A stretch of DNA of 50,620 bases from Cobetia crustatorum (GCF_000591415.1 NZ_JEMF01000078.1:1-50620), one strand, 5' to 3'; counted from the first letter of the stretch, positions 18,886-27,335 are shown. Program-made: numbers and translations. Notes: generated by a model not told the origin, from the letters alone.

Positions 18886-20625
18886 ATGAATGATTTCATC
18901 CTGCCCGATATCGGCGAAGGCATTGTCGAGTGCGAGCTGGTCAAGTGGTTAATCAAGGAAGGTGATCGGATCGAGGAAGACCAGCCGGTCGCTGAAGTCA
19001 TGACAGACAAGGCACTAGTGGAAATTCCGGCGCCGCATGCCGGTATCGTGGTCCGCCTTTACTGTCAGGAAGGTGAGATTGCGCGTGTTCATTCACCGCT
19101 GTTTGCGGTGGATGATGGTGTTGGGGAAAGTGACGAGACACACCAGAGTGAAGCTGACGTGAGTGCCGATCACGAGAGTGCCGATCACGAGAGTGATACT
19201 GCTGTAATGGCTGGGCAGCGACAGACTCAAGCGCCCGAAGCTGCCATTTCATCGACGGCTCAATCCCAGATTCATACGTCTATTGTTGAGCGTCGCTCGC
19301 GAGACTTTATTTTGCCGGATATCGGTGAAGGCATTGTCGAGTGTGAGGTGGTGACCTGGCACGTCGCGGAAGGCGATACGGTAGAAGAAGATCAGACGAT
19401 CGTCGACGTGATGACCGACAAGGCACTGGTGGAAATCACCGCCTCCGAGTCCGGCCGCATTGTACGCTTCCATTATGCTCAGGGAGAAAATGCCCGAGTG
19501 CATACGCCGCTCTATGCATATGTACCAGATGACATCTCCGAGGCAGAGGAACTCGGAGAATGTGATGATGGTGCCGCCGAGGCGGTGTCTCATTCAAGCC
19601 GTGCTCCGCAAGATAGTGAACGTCAGCCCGGCAACTCAGGCGCGACACCCGTGACCTCTCATCAGGCTCGGATTCCTGCCACGCCTGCTGTTCGTCGTCT
19701 GCTGCGTGAGCATGCTCTAGATATCACTGTCATCGCGGGCTCCGGTCGCAAGGGGCGTGTACTGAAAGAGGATGTACTGGCTTATCTGGCTCGAGCAGAG
19801 GAGAGCGCTGGAGACGCAAGCGTATCCTTCCCCCAAGCGTCAGTAGGCAACCAGCGTGATGATTCGCCACCTGACCATGAGAAACGCGATGACATCAGAC
19901 AGACGGCTCCCGTACGTCTTGAGGCTCGGCGTGTTCCTCTCAAGGGTGTGGCGGCCGTGATGGCCCGACGAATGGTGCAGTCCAGCACCCAGATTCCGCA
20001 TTTCCATTATGGTGATGAGCTGGATGTCACGGACCTGCTGCTGCTGAGGGCACGCCTAAAACCACGTGCGGAACAAGAGGGCGTTCGTCTGACGCTCATG
20101 CCATTCATCATGAAGGCGATGGCATTGGCTGTGATCGCAGAGCCTGTGCTCAATGCACGACTCAGTGAGGATGGTGAGTCCATCCATTATCAGGATTCCT
20201 GCAATATCGGCATGGCTGTCGATGGCGCCGCGGGACTGATGGTGCCTAACGTCAAGGGAGTCGAGCGGTTGAGCATTCTCGACATTGCGCGTGAGGTAGG
20301 ACGATTGACTGAATCAGCGCGTAGCGGACGAGTGGCCCAGGCAGACTTGAAGGGCGGTACGCTATCGATTTCCAATATCGGCGCATTGGGCGGTACCTAT
20401 GCGGCGCCGATCATCAATCAACCTGAAGTGGCGATTGTTGCGCTGGGACGCACGCAGCGTTTACCACGCTTTGATGCCGAGGGGCAGGTATGTGCCCGTG
20501 ACATCATGACCATCACCTGGGCGGGTGATCACCGCATTATTGATGGCGGTACCATCGCGCGCTTCAGTAACCTGTGGAAGCATTATCTTGAGCATCCTGA
20601 TGAGATGTTGCTGTCATTGGCGTAA
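18886..20625 (+). CDS. bkdB: Branched-chain 2-oxoacid dehydrogenase E2 (dihydrolipoyl acyltransferase), two lipoyl domains
   Basis: A 579-residue core subunit that carries acyl groups on lipoyl-lysine and transfers them to CoA. The ATG at 18886 is used because the first lipoyl domain begins right there (NDFILPDIGEG); the frame is open to a TTG at 18835. Lipoyl domain 1 covers about residues 1-78 with Lys42 (MTDKALVE) and lipoyl domain 2 about 138-215 with Lys179 in the same octapeptide; the domains are very alike. Acidic, Ser-rich linkers follow each. The peripheral subunit-binding domain is about 263-301 (IPATPAVRRLLREHALDI). The catalytic domain fills about 350-579 with His549 and Asp553 (HRIIDGG). 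No E3 gene is in the operon, so a shared Lpd must come from elsewhere. Confidence 0.93.
   Translation: MNDFILPDIGEGIVECELVKWLIKEGDRIEEDQPVAEVMTDKALVEIPAPHAGIVVRLYCQEGEIARVHSPLFAVDDGVGESDETHQSEADVSADHESADHESDTAVMAGQRQTQAPEAAISSTAQSQIHTSIVERRSRDFILPDIGEGIVECEVVTWHVAEGDTVEEDQTIVDVMTDKALVEITASESGRIVRFHYAQGENARVHTPLYAYVPDDISEAEELGECDDGAAEAVSHSSRAPQDSERQPGNSGATPVTSHQARIPATPAVRRLLREHALDITVIAGSGRKGRVLKEDVLAYLARAEESAGDASVSFPQASVGNQRDDSPPDHEKRDDIRQTAPVRLEARRVPLKGVAAVMARRMVQSSTQIPHFHYGDELDVTDLLLLRARLKPRAEQEGVRLTLMPFIMKAMALAVIAEPVLNARLSEDGESIHYQDSCNIGMAVDGAAGLMVPNVKGVERLSILDIAREVGRLTESARSGRVAQADLKGGTLSISNIGALGGTYAAPIINQPEVAIVALGRTQRLPRFDAEGQVCARDIMTITWAGDHRIIDGGTIARFSNLWKHYLEHPDEMLLSLA
19162..19191 (+). 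repeat. 15-bp perfect tandem duplication in the E2 linker
   Basis: AGTGCCGATCACGAG occurs twice back to back (19162-19176 and 19177-19191), in frame, encoding Ser-Ala-Asp-His-Glu twice in the acidic linker between the lipoyl domains. It is probably a replication-slippage duplication in a flexible region. Confidence 0.9.
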
Positions 20626-20690
20626 TGATTGATGCAGACATCCCGTTATCGACGGCTGGATAGCCACCCTCTGATCCGCGAGTTGACCGT

Positions 20691-22625
20691 ATGAGCGATG
20701 CCCGCGCCCACGAGCGGCTGCAGCAGTTTTACATCCCAGAAGAGCAGTCCATCTATCTGCTCTCGCATCATGATGCCAAGAAACTGAAAGACTGGGTGGC
20801 ACTATGTGTTGCCCAGTTGGAAGGGCTTGGCTACAGAGATATCCACCTGGTTGGCAAAGGCGCCTATGGCTTCGTGTTTGCCGGTTGGCGTGGACAGGGT
20901 GGCAGGGATGATGAAGGTGTCCGTGAGGAGCACGTCTTCAAGTTCACGCGGGTAACATTGCCACAAGCGTTACAGGACCGCCTCGAGGAAGAGGCTTATA
21001 TGCTGGATCAGGTCGCGCATCCGCGTATTCCACGCCTGATCAGTTATCAGAGAGTACGTCGCCAGTCGATTCTGGTGATGGAACGCGCGCCGGGGATCAA
21101 TCTGGAAGAATACTCGCTGCGTCATGGCCGAATGTCACCAAGATTGGTGGTCAAGATTGCCAGTCAGCTAGCGGATATTCTCAAATCACTGCGCGGGACT
21201 GGCCCAGGAAGTCGCTCTGGCGTTGGCGCGGCGTCGAGTACGCCTCACAACAGTCGTCCTGTGGTACACGGTGATATCAAACCTTCCAACCTGGTATTTG
21301 ATGCTGAGCAAGAGCAGGTCGCGCTGATTGACTGGGGAAGTTCAGTGTTCGCTCAGCTGGATGAGCGGTTGCAGTTTGTCACGACAAACGTCATGCAGCT
21401 GATGTCGGACAACCTACAGCAGACCAATGCGCGGTTAGGTGATGTCTACTTCATCGGCGAGGAGCAGCTAGGAGGCGCACTCTCCTCGCCGCGCTTCGAT
21501 GAACAGGGTGTCGCAGCTACGCTCTATGCACTCGCATCCGGACAGTCATGTCGATTTGGCGTACAGGCTATACCAGCTGTCTCACTTGGGTTGCCGAGAG
21601 AGTTTGCACGTCTGTTGGATAGCTTGCTGTCAGATATCCCCGCGCAACGAATGCAGGCTGGGGACTATTTTTTGCGTGAGATGCCCAGGCTGGCCCGGCT
21701 TGTCATGCCAGAGCTCGGTTTACCCTCATCGCAACCTTTGCTACCGGTCTGGGTGCGCCCCGCAGTGCGTGACATTGATACGGTTGTCTACACCTCTCGC
21801 AAGTCGTTTTTGCGGGAGGCTTTTGAACCGGCAGGTTATCAGGGCAATAATGTGCTCGATGAGGTTAATGATGTGCAACTAGATCGTTATTACAAGAATT
21901 TCATGCAGGGCATGGGAGAAACGGAAAAAGCCTTTCTTGCCGCGGTCAGCCGACTGGGAAAGTATCCCATCGTTGGTGGATTGGCGATTCGCTGGGAGCC
22001 ACAGGGCATTTATATCGACACGGCCCTGCATCTTCATGACCCCACATTGAAGGCTGCCTTTGTCGTCGCGATCAATAACATGGTGGCATTGGCACGCGCT
22101 ATTTATCGGCAAGGTGTGTTCAAGGCGTGCCTCTTCAATGCCCGCGACACGCTGCATCTTGAACGTGAAGATCCTGATACCGCTTTTGTCTTCTCCCAGT
22201 ATTCGGTTGGTAATGCGATGCCGAGATTGCCCTACGAAGTCAGTGCCGTACCAGAACTTGAGGACGAGTCACGCATTCATTCGTACTTCGAGGATGGGCC
22301 AGATCCTGAAGAGCTATTGGCATTGCCTGGCGAGATAATGAGCGCGCTGGCGGAGCTCAATCAGATTCACCACACTGGCATGCTCATTTTTGAGGCCTTG
22401 CCACATCACCTCAAGATTCACAGTTATTATCGACTGCTGGATCCAGCACGCGAGGCCGATTTCGCCCGCCTACTGGCAGCGATACTGGACGCAGTGCCGC
22501 TGATTTCGGGGCTTGGTATATCAGGCTTCATGAAAATGCCTTACAAGAACACTAAACATTTTCATCACGTTGAGTCGCAGCCAGAGGATTTCTATCCACG
22601 TGATCCACGTGAGATGGCACAGTAG
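20691..22625 (+). CDS. Hanks-type Ser/Thr protein kinase with uncharacterised C-terminal region
   Basis: A 644-residue cytoplasmic protein with no membrane segments. Residues about 45-310 form a eukaryotic-like kinase domain: Gly-rich loop VGKGAYGFVF (54-63), ATP-anchoring Lys84 (HVFKF), catalytic loop HGDIKPSNL (His193, Asp195, Lys197, Asn200) and metal-binding Asp214 in DWG, a variant of DFG. The APE motif is degenerate (IGEEQ). All residues needed for activity are present. A Gly/Ser-rich insert (about 168-188) precedes the catalytic loop. The C-terminal about 330 residues match nothing I recognise. The gene starts 65 bases after the E2 stop on the same strand with no terminator visible, so it is probably co-transcribed with the dehydrogenase. 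Substrate unknown; regulation of the complex is an inference. Confidence 0.85.
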   Translation: MSDARAHERLQQFYIPEEQSIYLLSHHDAKKLKDWVALCVAQLEGLGYRDIHLVGKGAYGFVFAGWRGQGGRDDEGVREEHVFKFTRVTLPQALQDRLEEEAYMLDQVAHPRIPRLISYQRVRRQSILVMERAPGINLEEYSLRHGRMSPRLVVKIASQLADILKSLRGTGPGSRSGVGAASSTPHNSRPVVHGDIKPSNLVFDAEQEQVALIDWGSSVFAQLDERLQFVTTNVMQLMSDNLQQTNARLGDVYFIGEEQLGGALSSPRFDEQGVAATLYALASGQSCRFGVQAIPAVSLGLPREFARLLDSLLSDIPAQRMQAGDYFLREMPRLARLVMPELGLPSSQPLLPVWVRPAVRDIDTVVYTSRKSFLREAFEPAGYQGNNVLDEVNDVQLDRYYKNFMQGMGETEKAFLAAVSRLGKYPIVGGLAIRWEPQGIYIDTALHLHDPTLKAAFVVAINNMVALARAIYRQGVFKACLFNARDTLHLEREDPDTAFVFSQYSVGNAMPRLPYEVSAVPELEDESRIHSYFEDGPDPEELLALPGEIMSALAELNQIHHTGMLIFEALPHHLKIHSYYRLLDPAREADFARLLAAILDAVPLISGLGISGFMKMPYKNTKHFHHVESQPEDFYPRDPREMAQ

Positions 22626-22819
22626 TCGGATGAGGTCATGCTTAGAAATAAGAGGGAGGAGGATGTCAGAGAATTATTGATGCAATAAATAATACTGTGC
22701 ATGACTTCTCGTTAGGGATGTAAAGGTTATCTGGTAGGTAGGTCGATATTAATATAGCATCGCAGCTGTCGATATCGTTCGACACATTTACATCTATACC
22801 TATAAAACAGGGAACGTCT

Positions 22820-23272
22820 ATGACTTTTTTCAATCGTGTATCACTAGCGATCTTGCTAGGAGGCCTTCTCGCTGGCTGTAGTGCCAATACGACGATCAGT
22901 AGTCCATCCGAAACCGCGAAAATTAATCTCAAGGATGTCAGTCGTAACCAGTCCACGGTGCAGCAAGAATTGCCGACCACTAGTTTTGGTAATTATGAAT
23001 TTGAAGTGATGGATGAGCAGAAGGCACCGATGTACGGCATTCTACCGCTGAAGTTCAACGGTGGTTATCTGGCACTCGACATCCTCTTGTTTGCACCGGG
23101 AGCGTTCTTTAACTTGCGTGAAGTTTATCCCTATTATGAGATTGACCACGATCAGGGCGTGGTACGTTATCGAAGCGAAAAGGGTGGCGAGTGGACCACC
23201 TATACGCCTACGCAGGAAGAAGCTGAACGGGCACGTAAATACTTCGCTGCACAGAAAAGTGCCAGTCAGTAG
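22820..23272 (+). CDS. Lipoprotein of unknown function
   Basis: A 150-residue protein with a lipoprotein signal peptide ending in LLAGC (lipid-modified Cys20). A Ser at mature position +2 suggests sorting to the outer membrane. The mature part has no family I can name. Visible landmarks are APMYGILPLKFNGGYLALD and the Tyr-rich REVYPYYEIDHDQGVVRYR stretch, followed by a charged helical tail. The upstream 190 bases are more A/T-rich than the surroundings. The gene sits alone between the kinase gene and a strong terminator (23305-23343), with no operon partner to suggest a role. Confidence 0.8.
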   Translation: MTFFNRVSLAILLGGLLAGCSANTTISSPSETAKINLKDVSRNQSTVQQELPTTSFGNYEFEVMDEQKAPMYGILPLKFNGGYLALDILLFAPGAFFNLREVYPYYEIDHDQGVVRYRSEKGGEWTTYTPTQEEAERARKYFAAQKSASQ

Positions 23273-23304
23273 TCGTTTCTCGGTAGTGTGAGGATTGGTA
23301 TCAA

Positions 23305-23343
23305 AAAAACGCCGCATCAGCAGTGAGCTGATGCGGCGTTTTT
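23305..23343 (+). terminator. Bidirectional terminator between the lipoprotein gene and aspA
   Basis: A perfect 16-bp stem (23305-23320 with 23328-23343) has a 7-base loop, an ACGCCGC core, seven A on the left and five T on the right. It lies between convergent genes and can stop transcription both ways. Confidence 0.88.
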
Positions 23344-23383
23344 GTGTGTGCGACTTAACATGGAGATAAGTCGTCGAAAGACA

Positions 23384-24883
23384 TTAGTCTTTCATCTGAC
23401 GAGGGCGTGTCATGGCCTGCGGTGAGAGAAGCGCCTCGAGTCGTGCGTCATCAAGCAGACCTTCTTCCCGTACCAGTTCTAGTACACTACGGCCGCTGAC
23501 AAGAGCTTCCTTGGCGATACGCGTCGCATTGTCATAGCCAATATACGGATTGAGTGCGGTGATCAAGCCGATAGAGTTATTGACCAATTCGGCGCAGCGA
23601 TCGCGATTTGCAGTGATACCAATGACACAGCGGTTCCTGAGCATTGTCATGGCGCGACTTAGCTGTCGGATAGAATCGAATAGCTTATAGGCGATCAGTG
23701 GTTCCATCACGTTGAGCTGTAGCTGACCCGCTTCTGCCGCCATGGTCAGTGCGGTATCGTTGCCGATAACGTCGAAGGCGACCTGGTTGACGGCTTCTGG
23801 AATCACCGGGTTGACCTTGCCTGGCATGATCGAACTGCCCGGCTGTTGCGGAGGTAGATTGATTTCGTTAAAGCCGGTACGCGGGCCGGAAGACAGTAAA
23901 CGCAGGTCGTTACAGATCTTGGACAGTTTGACCGCCAGGCGCTTGAGCATGCCGTGGAACAGTACAAAGGCTCCCATGTCGCTGGTAGCCTCTACCAGAT
24001 CAGATGCTGGGCGGAAGTCGATACTGGAACGGCGTGCGAGCGCTTCGATGGCCAGTGCGCTGTAGCGTGGATCAGCGTTAATTCCGGTACCAATGGCGGT
24101 ACCGCCTAGATTCACCTCTTTCAATAGCTCATTCAGGTTGGCGATACGCTCGACATCTTCGCGTAGAGTGTTGGCAAAGGCACGGAACTCCTGACCCAGG
24201 GTCATCGGCACTGCATCCTGCAGCTGAGTGCGGCCCATCTTGACCACATCGTCAAACTCCAGTGCCTTGGTGGCAAAGGCGTTGGCCAGCTCGCTCAGGG
24301 CATCGACCAGCATCGAATGACTGCGCAGCAGTCCCACGCGAACAGCGGTGGGGTAGGCATCGTTAGTGGACTGCGCCATATTGACGTGATTGTTGGGATG
24401 CAGTTGCTGGTAGTCTCCTTTTTCCAGGCCAAGGTACTCCAGGCCAAGATTGGCGATTACCTCATTGGCATTCATGTTGGTAGAGGTGCCGGCCCCTCCC
24501 TGGATCATATCAACCACAAACTGGTTATGATGATCGCCGTTCATCAGGCGAGCACAAGCATGCTGAATAGCATCGTGTTCGCGTGTCTCAAGATAGCCAA
24601 GTGCATGATTGGCTTCGGCGGCGGCAGCTTTCACCAGTGCCAAGCCCTCGACCAGTCGTGGGAAGTGTGACAGGGGCACGCCTGATAAATGAAAGTTATT
24701 GAGTGCGCGTTGCGTCTGGATGCCGTAATAGGCATCAGATGGCACAGGTTCACGCCCGAGCAGATCCTTTTCGAGACGGAAGCCGTTGGCCAGTGCCTCG
24801 CGCTCGGCATAGTTCAGGTCTGTGAGCGATGATGAAGTCGTGCTGGCATTGGAGACTGGGGTGGCTTCCGGAAGACTGTTCAC
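23384..24883 (-). CDS. aspA: Aspartate ammonia-lyase
   Basis: Catalyses L-aspartate to fumarate plus ammonia in the cytoplasm. From the GTG at 24883 the protein has 499 residues. This start is chosen because an AGGAG site lies about 10 bases upstream and because the longer frame (ATG 24979, 531 residues) would add an odd hydrophobic leader. Even so the N-terminus (about 32 Ser/Thr-rich residues before FRLEKDLLG) is longer than that of Escherichia coli AspA. Superfamily landmarks are GGAGTSTNMNANEVIAN, HPNNHVNMAQSTNDAYPT, the TQLQDAVPMTLGQEF block and the signature GSSIMPGKVNPV with the catalytic serine loop. The gene is divergent from the HypT-like regulator, an arrangement I recall from Pseudomonas. 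Confidence 0.92.
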   Translation of the reverse strand: MNSLPEATPVSNASTTSSSLTDLNYAEREALANGFRLEKDLLGREPVPSDAYYGIQTQRALNNFHLSGVPLSHFPRLVEGLALVKAAAAEANHALGYLETREHDAIQHACARLMNGDHHNQFVVDMIQGGAGTSTNMNANEVIANLGLEYLGLEKGDYQQLHPNNHVNMAQSTNDAYPTAVRVGLLRSHSMLVDALSELANAFATKALEFDDVVKMGRTQLQDAVPMTLGQEFRAFANTLREDVERIANLNELLKEVNLGGTAIGTGINADPRYSALAIEALARRSSIDFRPASDLVEATSDMGAFVLFHGMLKRLAVKLSKICNDLRLLSSGPRTGFNEINLPPQQPGSSIMPGKVNPVIPEAVNQVAFDVIGNDTALTMAAEAGQLQLNVMEPLIAYKLFDSIRQLSRAMTMLRNRCVIGITANRDRCAELVNNSIGLITALNPYIGYDNATRIAKEALVSGRSVLELVREEGLLDDARLEALLSPQAMTRPRQMKD

Positions 24884-25115
24884 TTGGGCGGAACTCCTGG
24901 CTGAAGTACACTGTTGCGCTTGAATGGCGGTTGAGGTGGTCAAGGGTAACCAGCCCAGCACCACGCCGACCAATGCCATTCACTGCTGCCGTATACGCGA
25001 AACGCATAAGACGAAGGTGGTATCACGGGAAGTACCGTCAACCACCAGTCATGAGACCCTGCATGCTCGGCCTGTGAAATCTTATCCGGCATGTTCGAAA
25101 TAGATGGGAGTTTGG

Positions 25116-26048
25116 GTGAATCTGGAATCAAAATGGCTGGAAGACTTCGTCGCGCTGTCCAATACGCGCAGCTTCTCTGCCTCGGCGCGTCAGCGTCATG
25201 TCACCCAACCTGCATTTAGTCGCCGAATTCGGGCACTTGAACAGGCCGTAGGTACCACTCTGGTGGATCGCTCTACCACGCCCGTCAGCCTGACACCGGA
25301 GGGGCAGCTATTTCTGGTGACGGCGCGCAACCTCACAGAGCAGCTTTCGGAGTGTCTCGCGCATCTGCGAGGCCTGAGCATGGCCAATGAGACACTGGAC
25401 ATTGCAGCAGCGCATTCGTTGGCTTTAGCGTTCTTCCCAAAGTGGATATCTCGACTTCAGCAGGGTCTAGGCGAGTTGCCGACGAGGCTCTCGGCGATGA
25501 ATGTGGGGGATGCCATTCACGCGTTGCGCGAGGGCAATTGCGATCTGATGCTGGCCTATTACGATCCCTATGCCAGCATGCAGCTCGACGCGGAGGTCTT
25601 CCCGTCTTTCTCGGTGGCGAAAGTCAACATGCTGCCGGTCTGTGCTCCTCTTGAGAATGGCGCCCCGCGCTTTCCACTGACGGGGCAGGACGACACCAGC
25701 CAAGACGTGATTCCACTGCTGTCTTACACCCAAGGGGCATTTCTGGGTCGCAGCGTGAAGATGTTGCTCAAGAACGATCCGTTACGTTTGCGGTTACGTA
25801 CCGTCTTTGAGATGGCGATGGCAGAAGGACTGAAGGGCATGGCGCTGCAAGGTGTTGGAATGGCCTGGATTCCGGACTTCTGTATTCGTGATGAGCTCTC
25901 GAGTGGCAAGCTGGTGCGTGCTGGCAATGAAGCATGGGATATCCCGCTGGAGATTCGCCTTTATCGCTGCTCATTGGTCCACAAGCCCGGTATTGACAAG
26001 CTTTGGAAGCAGCTGATGAATCTGCCGCGTGACTTTCTGGAAGCTTGA
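25116..26048 (+). CDS. LysR-family regulator, HypT (YjiE)-like
   Basis: A 310-residue LysR-type transcription factor. The GTG at 25116 is preferred (GGGAG 4 bases upstream, and MNLESKWLEDFVAL lines up with the start of HypT); the frame also has an ATG at 25104. The winged helix-turn-helix covers about residues 3-62 (SARQRHVTQPAFSRRIRALEQ), followed by the effector domain with IAAAHSLALAFFP and the C-terminal GVGMAWIPDF segment. These features are closer to HypT, the hypochlorite-responsive LysR protein, than to generic members. It is divergent from aspA with about 230 bases between the starts, so aspA is a natural candidate target, by inference. Confidence 0.88.
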   Translation: MNLESKWLEDFVALSNTRSFSASARQRHVTQPAFSRRIRALEQAVGTTLVDRSTTPVSLTPEGQLFLVTARNLTEQLSECLAHLRGLSMANETLDIAAAHSLALAFFPKWISRLQQGLGELPTRLSAMNVGDAIHALREGNCDLMLAYYDPYASMQLDAEVFPSFSVAKVNMLPVCAPLENGAPRFPLTGQDDTSQDVIPLLSYTQGAFLGRSVKMLLKNDPLRLRLRTVFEMAMAEGLKGMALQGVGMAWIPDFCIRDELSSGKLVRAGNEAWDIPLEIRLYRCSLVHKPGIDKLWKQLMNLPRDFLEA

Positions 26049-26080
26049 TGATGTAGATCTCGCCGGTATGGGGCATCATG

Positions 26081-26125
26081 CACCAATAGAAATGGTAGGC
26101 CATTGGCCTACCATTTCTATTGGTG
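26081..26125. repeat. Perfect 21-bp inverted repeat with 3-base loop
   Basis: Bases 26081-26101 are the exact reverse complement of 26105-26125, with only ATT between. It lies 33 bases after the hypT-like stop and 53 bases before the leftward nadM-like stop, between convergent genes. Neither side carries a T-tract, so it is not a standard intrinsic terminator. It may still block convergent transcription or protect 3' ends. Confidence 0.85.
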
Positions 26126-26177
26126 CCGCATAAGGTGTAGAGCCGTCATGCAAGGTGTCGCGGTGTAAGGCTTGAAG

Positions 26178-27335
26178 TCAAAATCCTGTCTGGCCAGCAT
26201 GTAGCCCGAGAAAGTTCTGAATGATAAAGAAATGGTCTTCGAACAGAGTATCTGGCTCTAGATCTGCTAGCGCGACCCAACGGGCTTGCTCCTCGCTTTC
26301 TTTACCCCCACTGCGCAGTCTCGGCAGTTGCTGCTCTGGTCTTAGTGCGAAATAGAAGGCTTCTGCCAGCGTTCTTCCTCGCCAGCTGCGATGCGGTGCA
26401 TCAAACATGCGCTGGCCACGCAGAGAACCCCGCAAGACAGGCTCTGGCACCTTTAGGCGCACTCGCTCTTTCAGCTCACGTAGGCAGGCATCCAACAGGC
26501 GTTCTTGCGGCTGAACAAAACCGCCGGGGAGGGCATAAAGCCCCTTGCCAGGGGCGGCACGGCGAGTCGTGAGCAAGACATGCCCTGACTGTACGACGAC
26601 AGCGTTGACCGTAATGAATAATGGCGGGTAGGGCGCATCGCTCCAAGCGGTCCTGTACTGCTCCAACAAGCGTCGTTCTTCGACCAGTCCTTGCCATGCC
26701 GTCTCGTTTAGAAAACCGTGCAAGTGTTCAGCAACTGAGGCTGGCAGCAGCTCACAGCCTTCGTTGTTCAGCCAGTCTTCGGCGCGTGCGCGTTCGGTAA
26801 AGATGACTTCACGAATACGGCTGGCCACCATGCCTTCGCGCAGTGGTACGGCGACGGATTCCCACTGAGGAAACAGGCTGAGGTAATAGCTTGATTGCGT
26901 ACTGCTGTCGTGCCGATTAGCGCCTATCAGCGCAATGCGCGGCATTCGATTGGCTTGAGGGCGGGCAATGTCACGCACCTTGCGCTGTACATCGCGCACC
27001 CAGACATCGTCGTTGTAGAGCGCATCCAGCAGCGGGACGATTTCAAGGCGCGTATTGGCAGAATCGCTGAAACAGCTCCGGATCATACGGGTACGTTCAT
27101 CGAAGGTAAAAGGATTGCGCAATGAACGCGCTTGCCAGGCCGAACCCACCAGAACGATCACCTGCCGAGCGATACGTAGTGCCTCCTCCATGACGGCGAC
27201 ATGTCCGTAGTGAACAGGTTGGAAACGTCCAATGAAGACAAGACAATCATACTGATAGTTCTTGGATCTGGGGTGATCCTCCGTACTGACCGATGACTGG
27301 TGATGTGTTGCAGGCAGAATGGAGGACGATGGCAT
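26178..27335 (-). CDS. nadM: Bifunctional NMN adenylyltransferase/Nudix protein (NadM-Nudix type)
   Basis: A 385-residue fusion. Residues about 28-200 are a nucleotidyltransferase domain with GRFQPVHYGH (36-45), the HxGH-type active site that makes NAD from NMN and ATP. Residues about 235-375 are a Nudix domain with the box starting GGFVQPQERLLDACLRELKER. The box is altered: canonical REUXEEXGU reads here Arg286-Glu287-Leu-Lys-Glu290-Arg291-Val-Arg-Leu, so the second Glu of the EE pair is Arg. In related proteins the Nudix part hydrolyses ADP-ribose; here that activity may be weakened. The 25 N-terminal residues are Ser/His-rich. A GGAG site lies 6 bases before the ATG. The gene is transcribed leftward and stands alone. 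Confidence 0.88.
   Translation of the reverse strand: MPSSSILPATHHQSSVSTEDHPRSKNYQYDCLVFIGRFQPVHYGHVAVMEEALRIARQVIVLVGSAWQARSLRNPFTFDERTRMIRSCFSDSANTRLEIVPLLDALYNDDVWVRDVQRKVRDIARPQANRMPRIALIGANRHDSSTQSSYYLSLFPQWESVAVPLREGMVASRIREVIFTERARAEDWLNNEGCELLPASVAEHLHGFLNETAWQGLVEERRLLEQYRTAWSDAPYPPLFITVNAVVVQSGHVLLTTRRAAPGKGLYALPGGFVQPQERLLDACLRELKERVRLKVPEPVLRGSLRGQRMFDAPHRSWRGRTLAEAFYFALRPEQQLPRLRSGGKESEEQARWVALADLEPDTLFEDHFFIIQNFLGLHAGQTGF

Noticed and set aside
22665-22679. Tiny frame MSENY after a purine-rich AGGGAGGAGG stretch, as a possible leader peptide
   Set aside because: The ribosome-like stretch touches the ATG without spacing and the five codons carry no regulatory logic.
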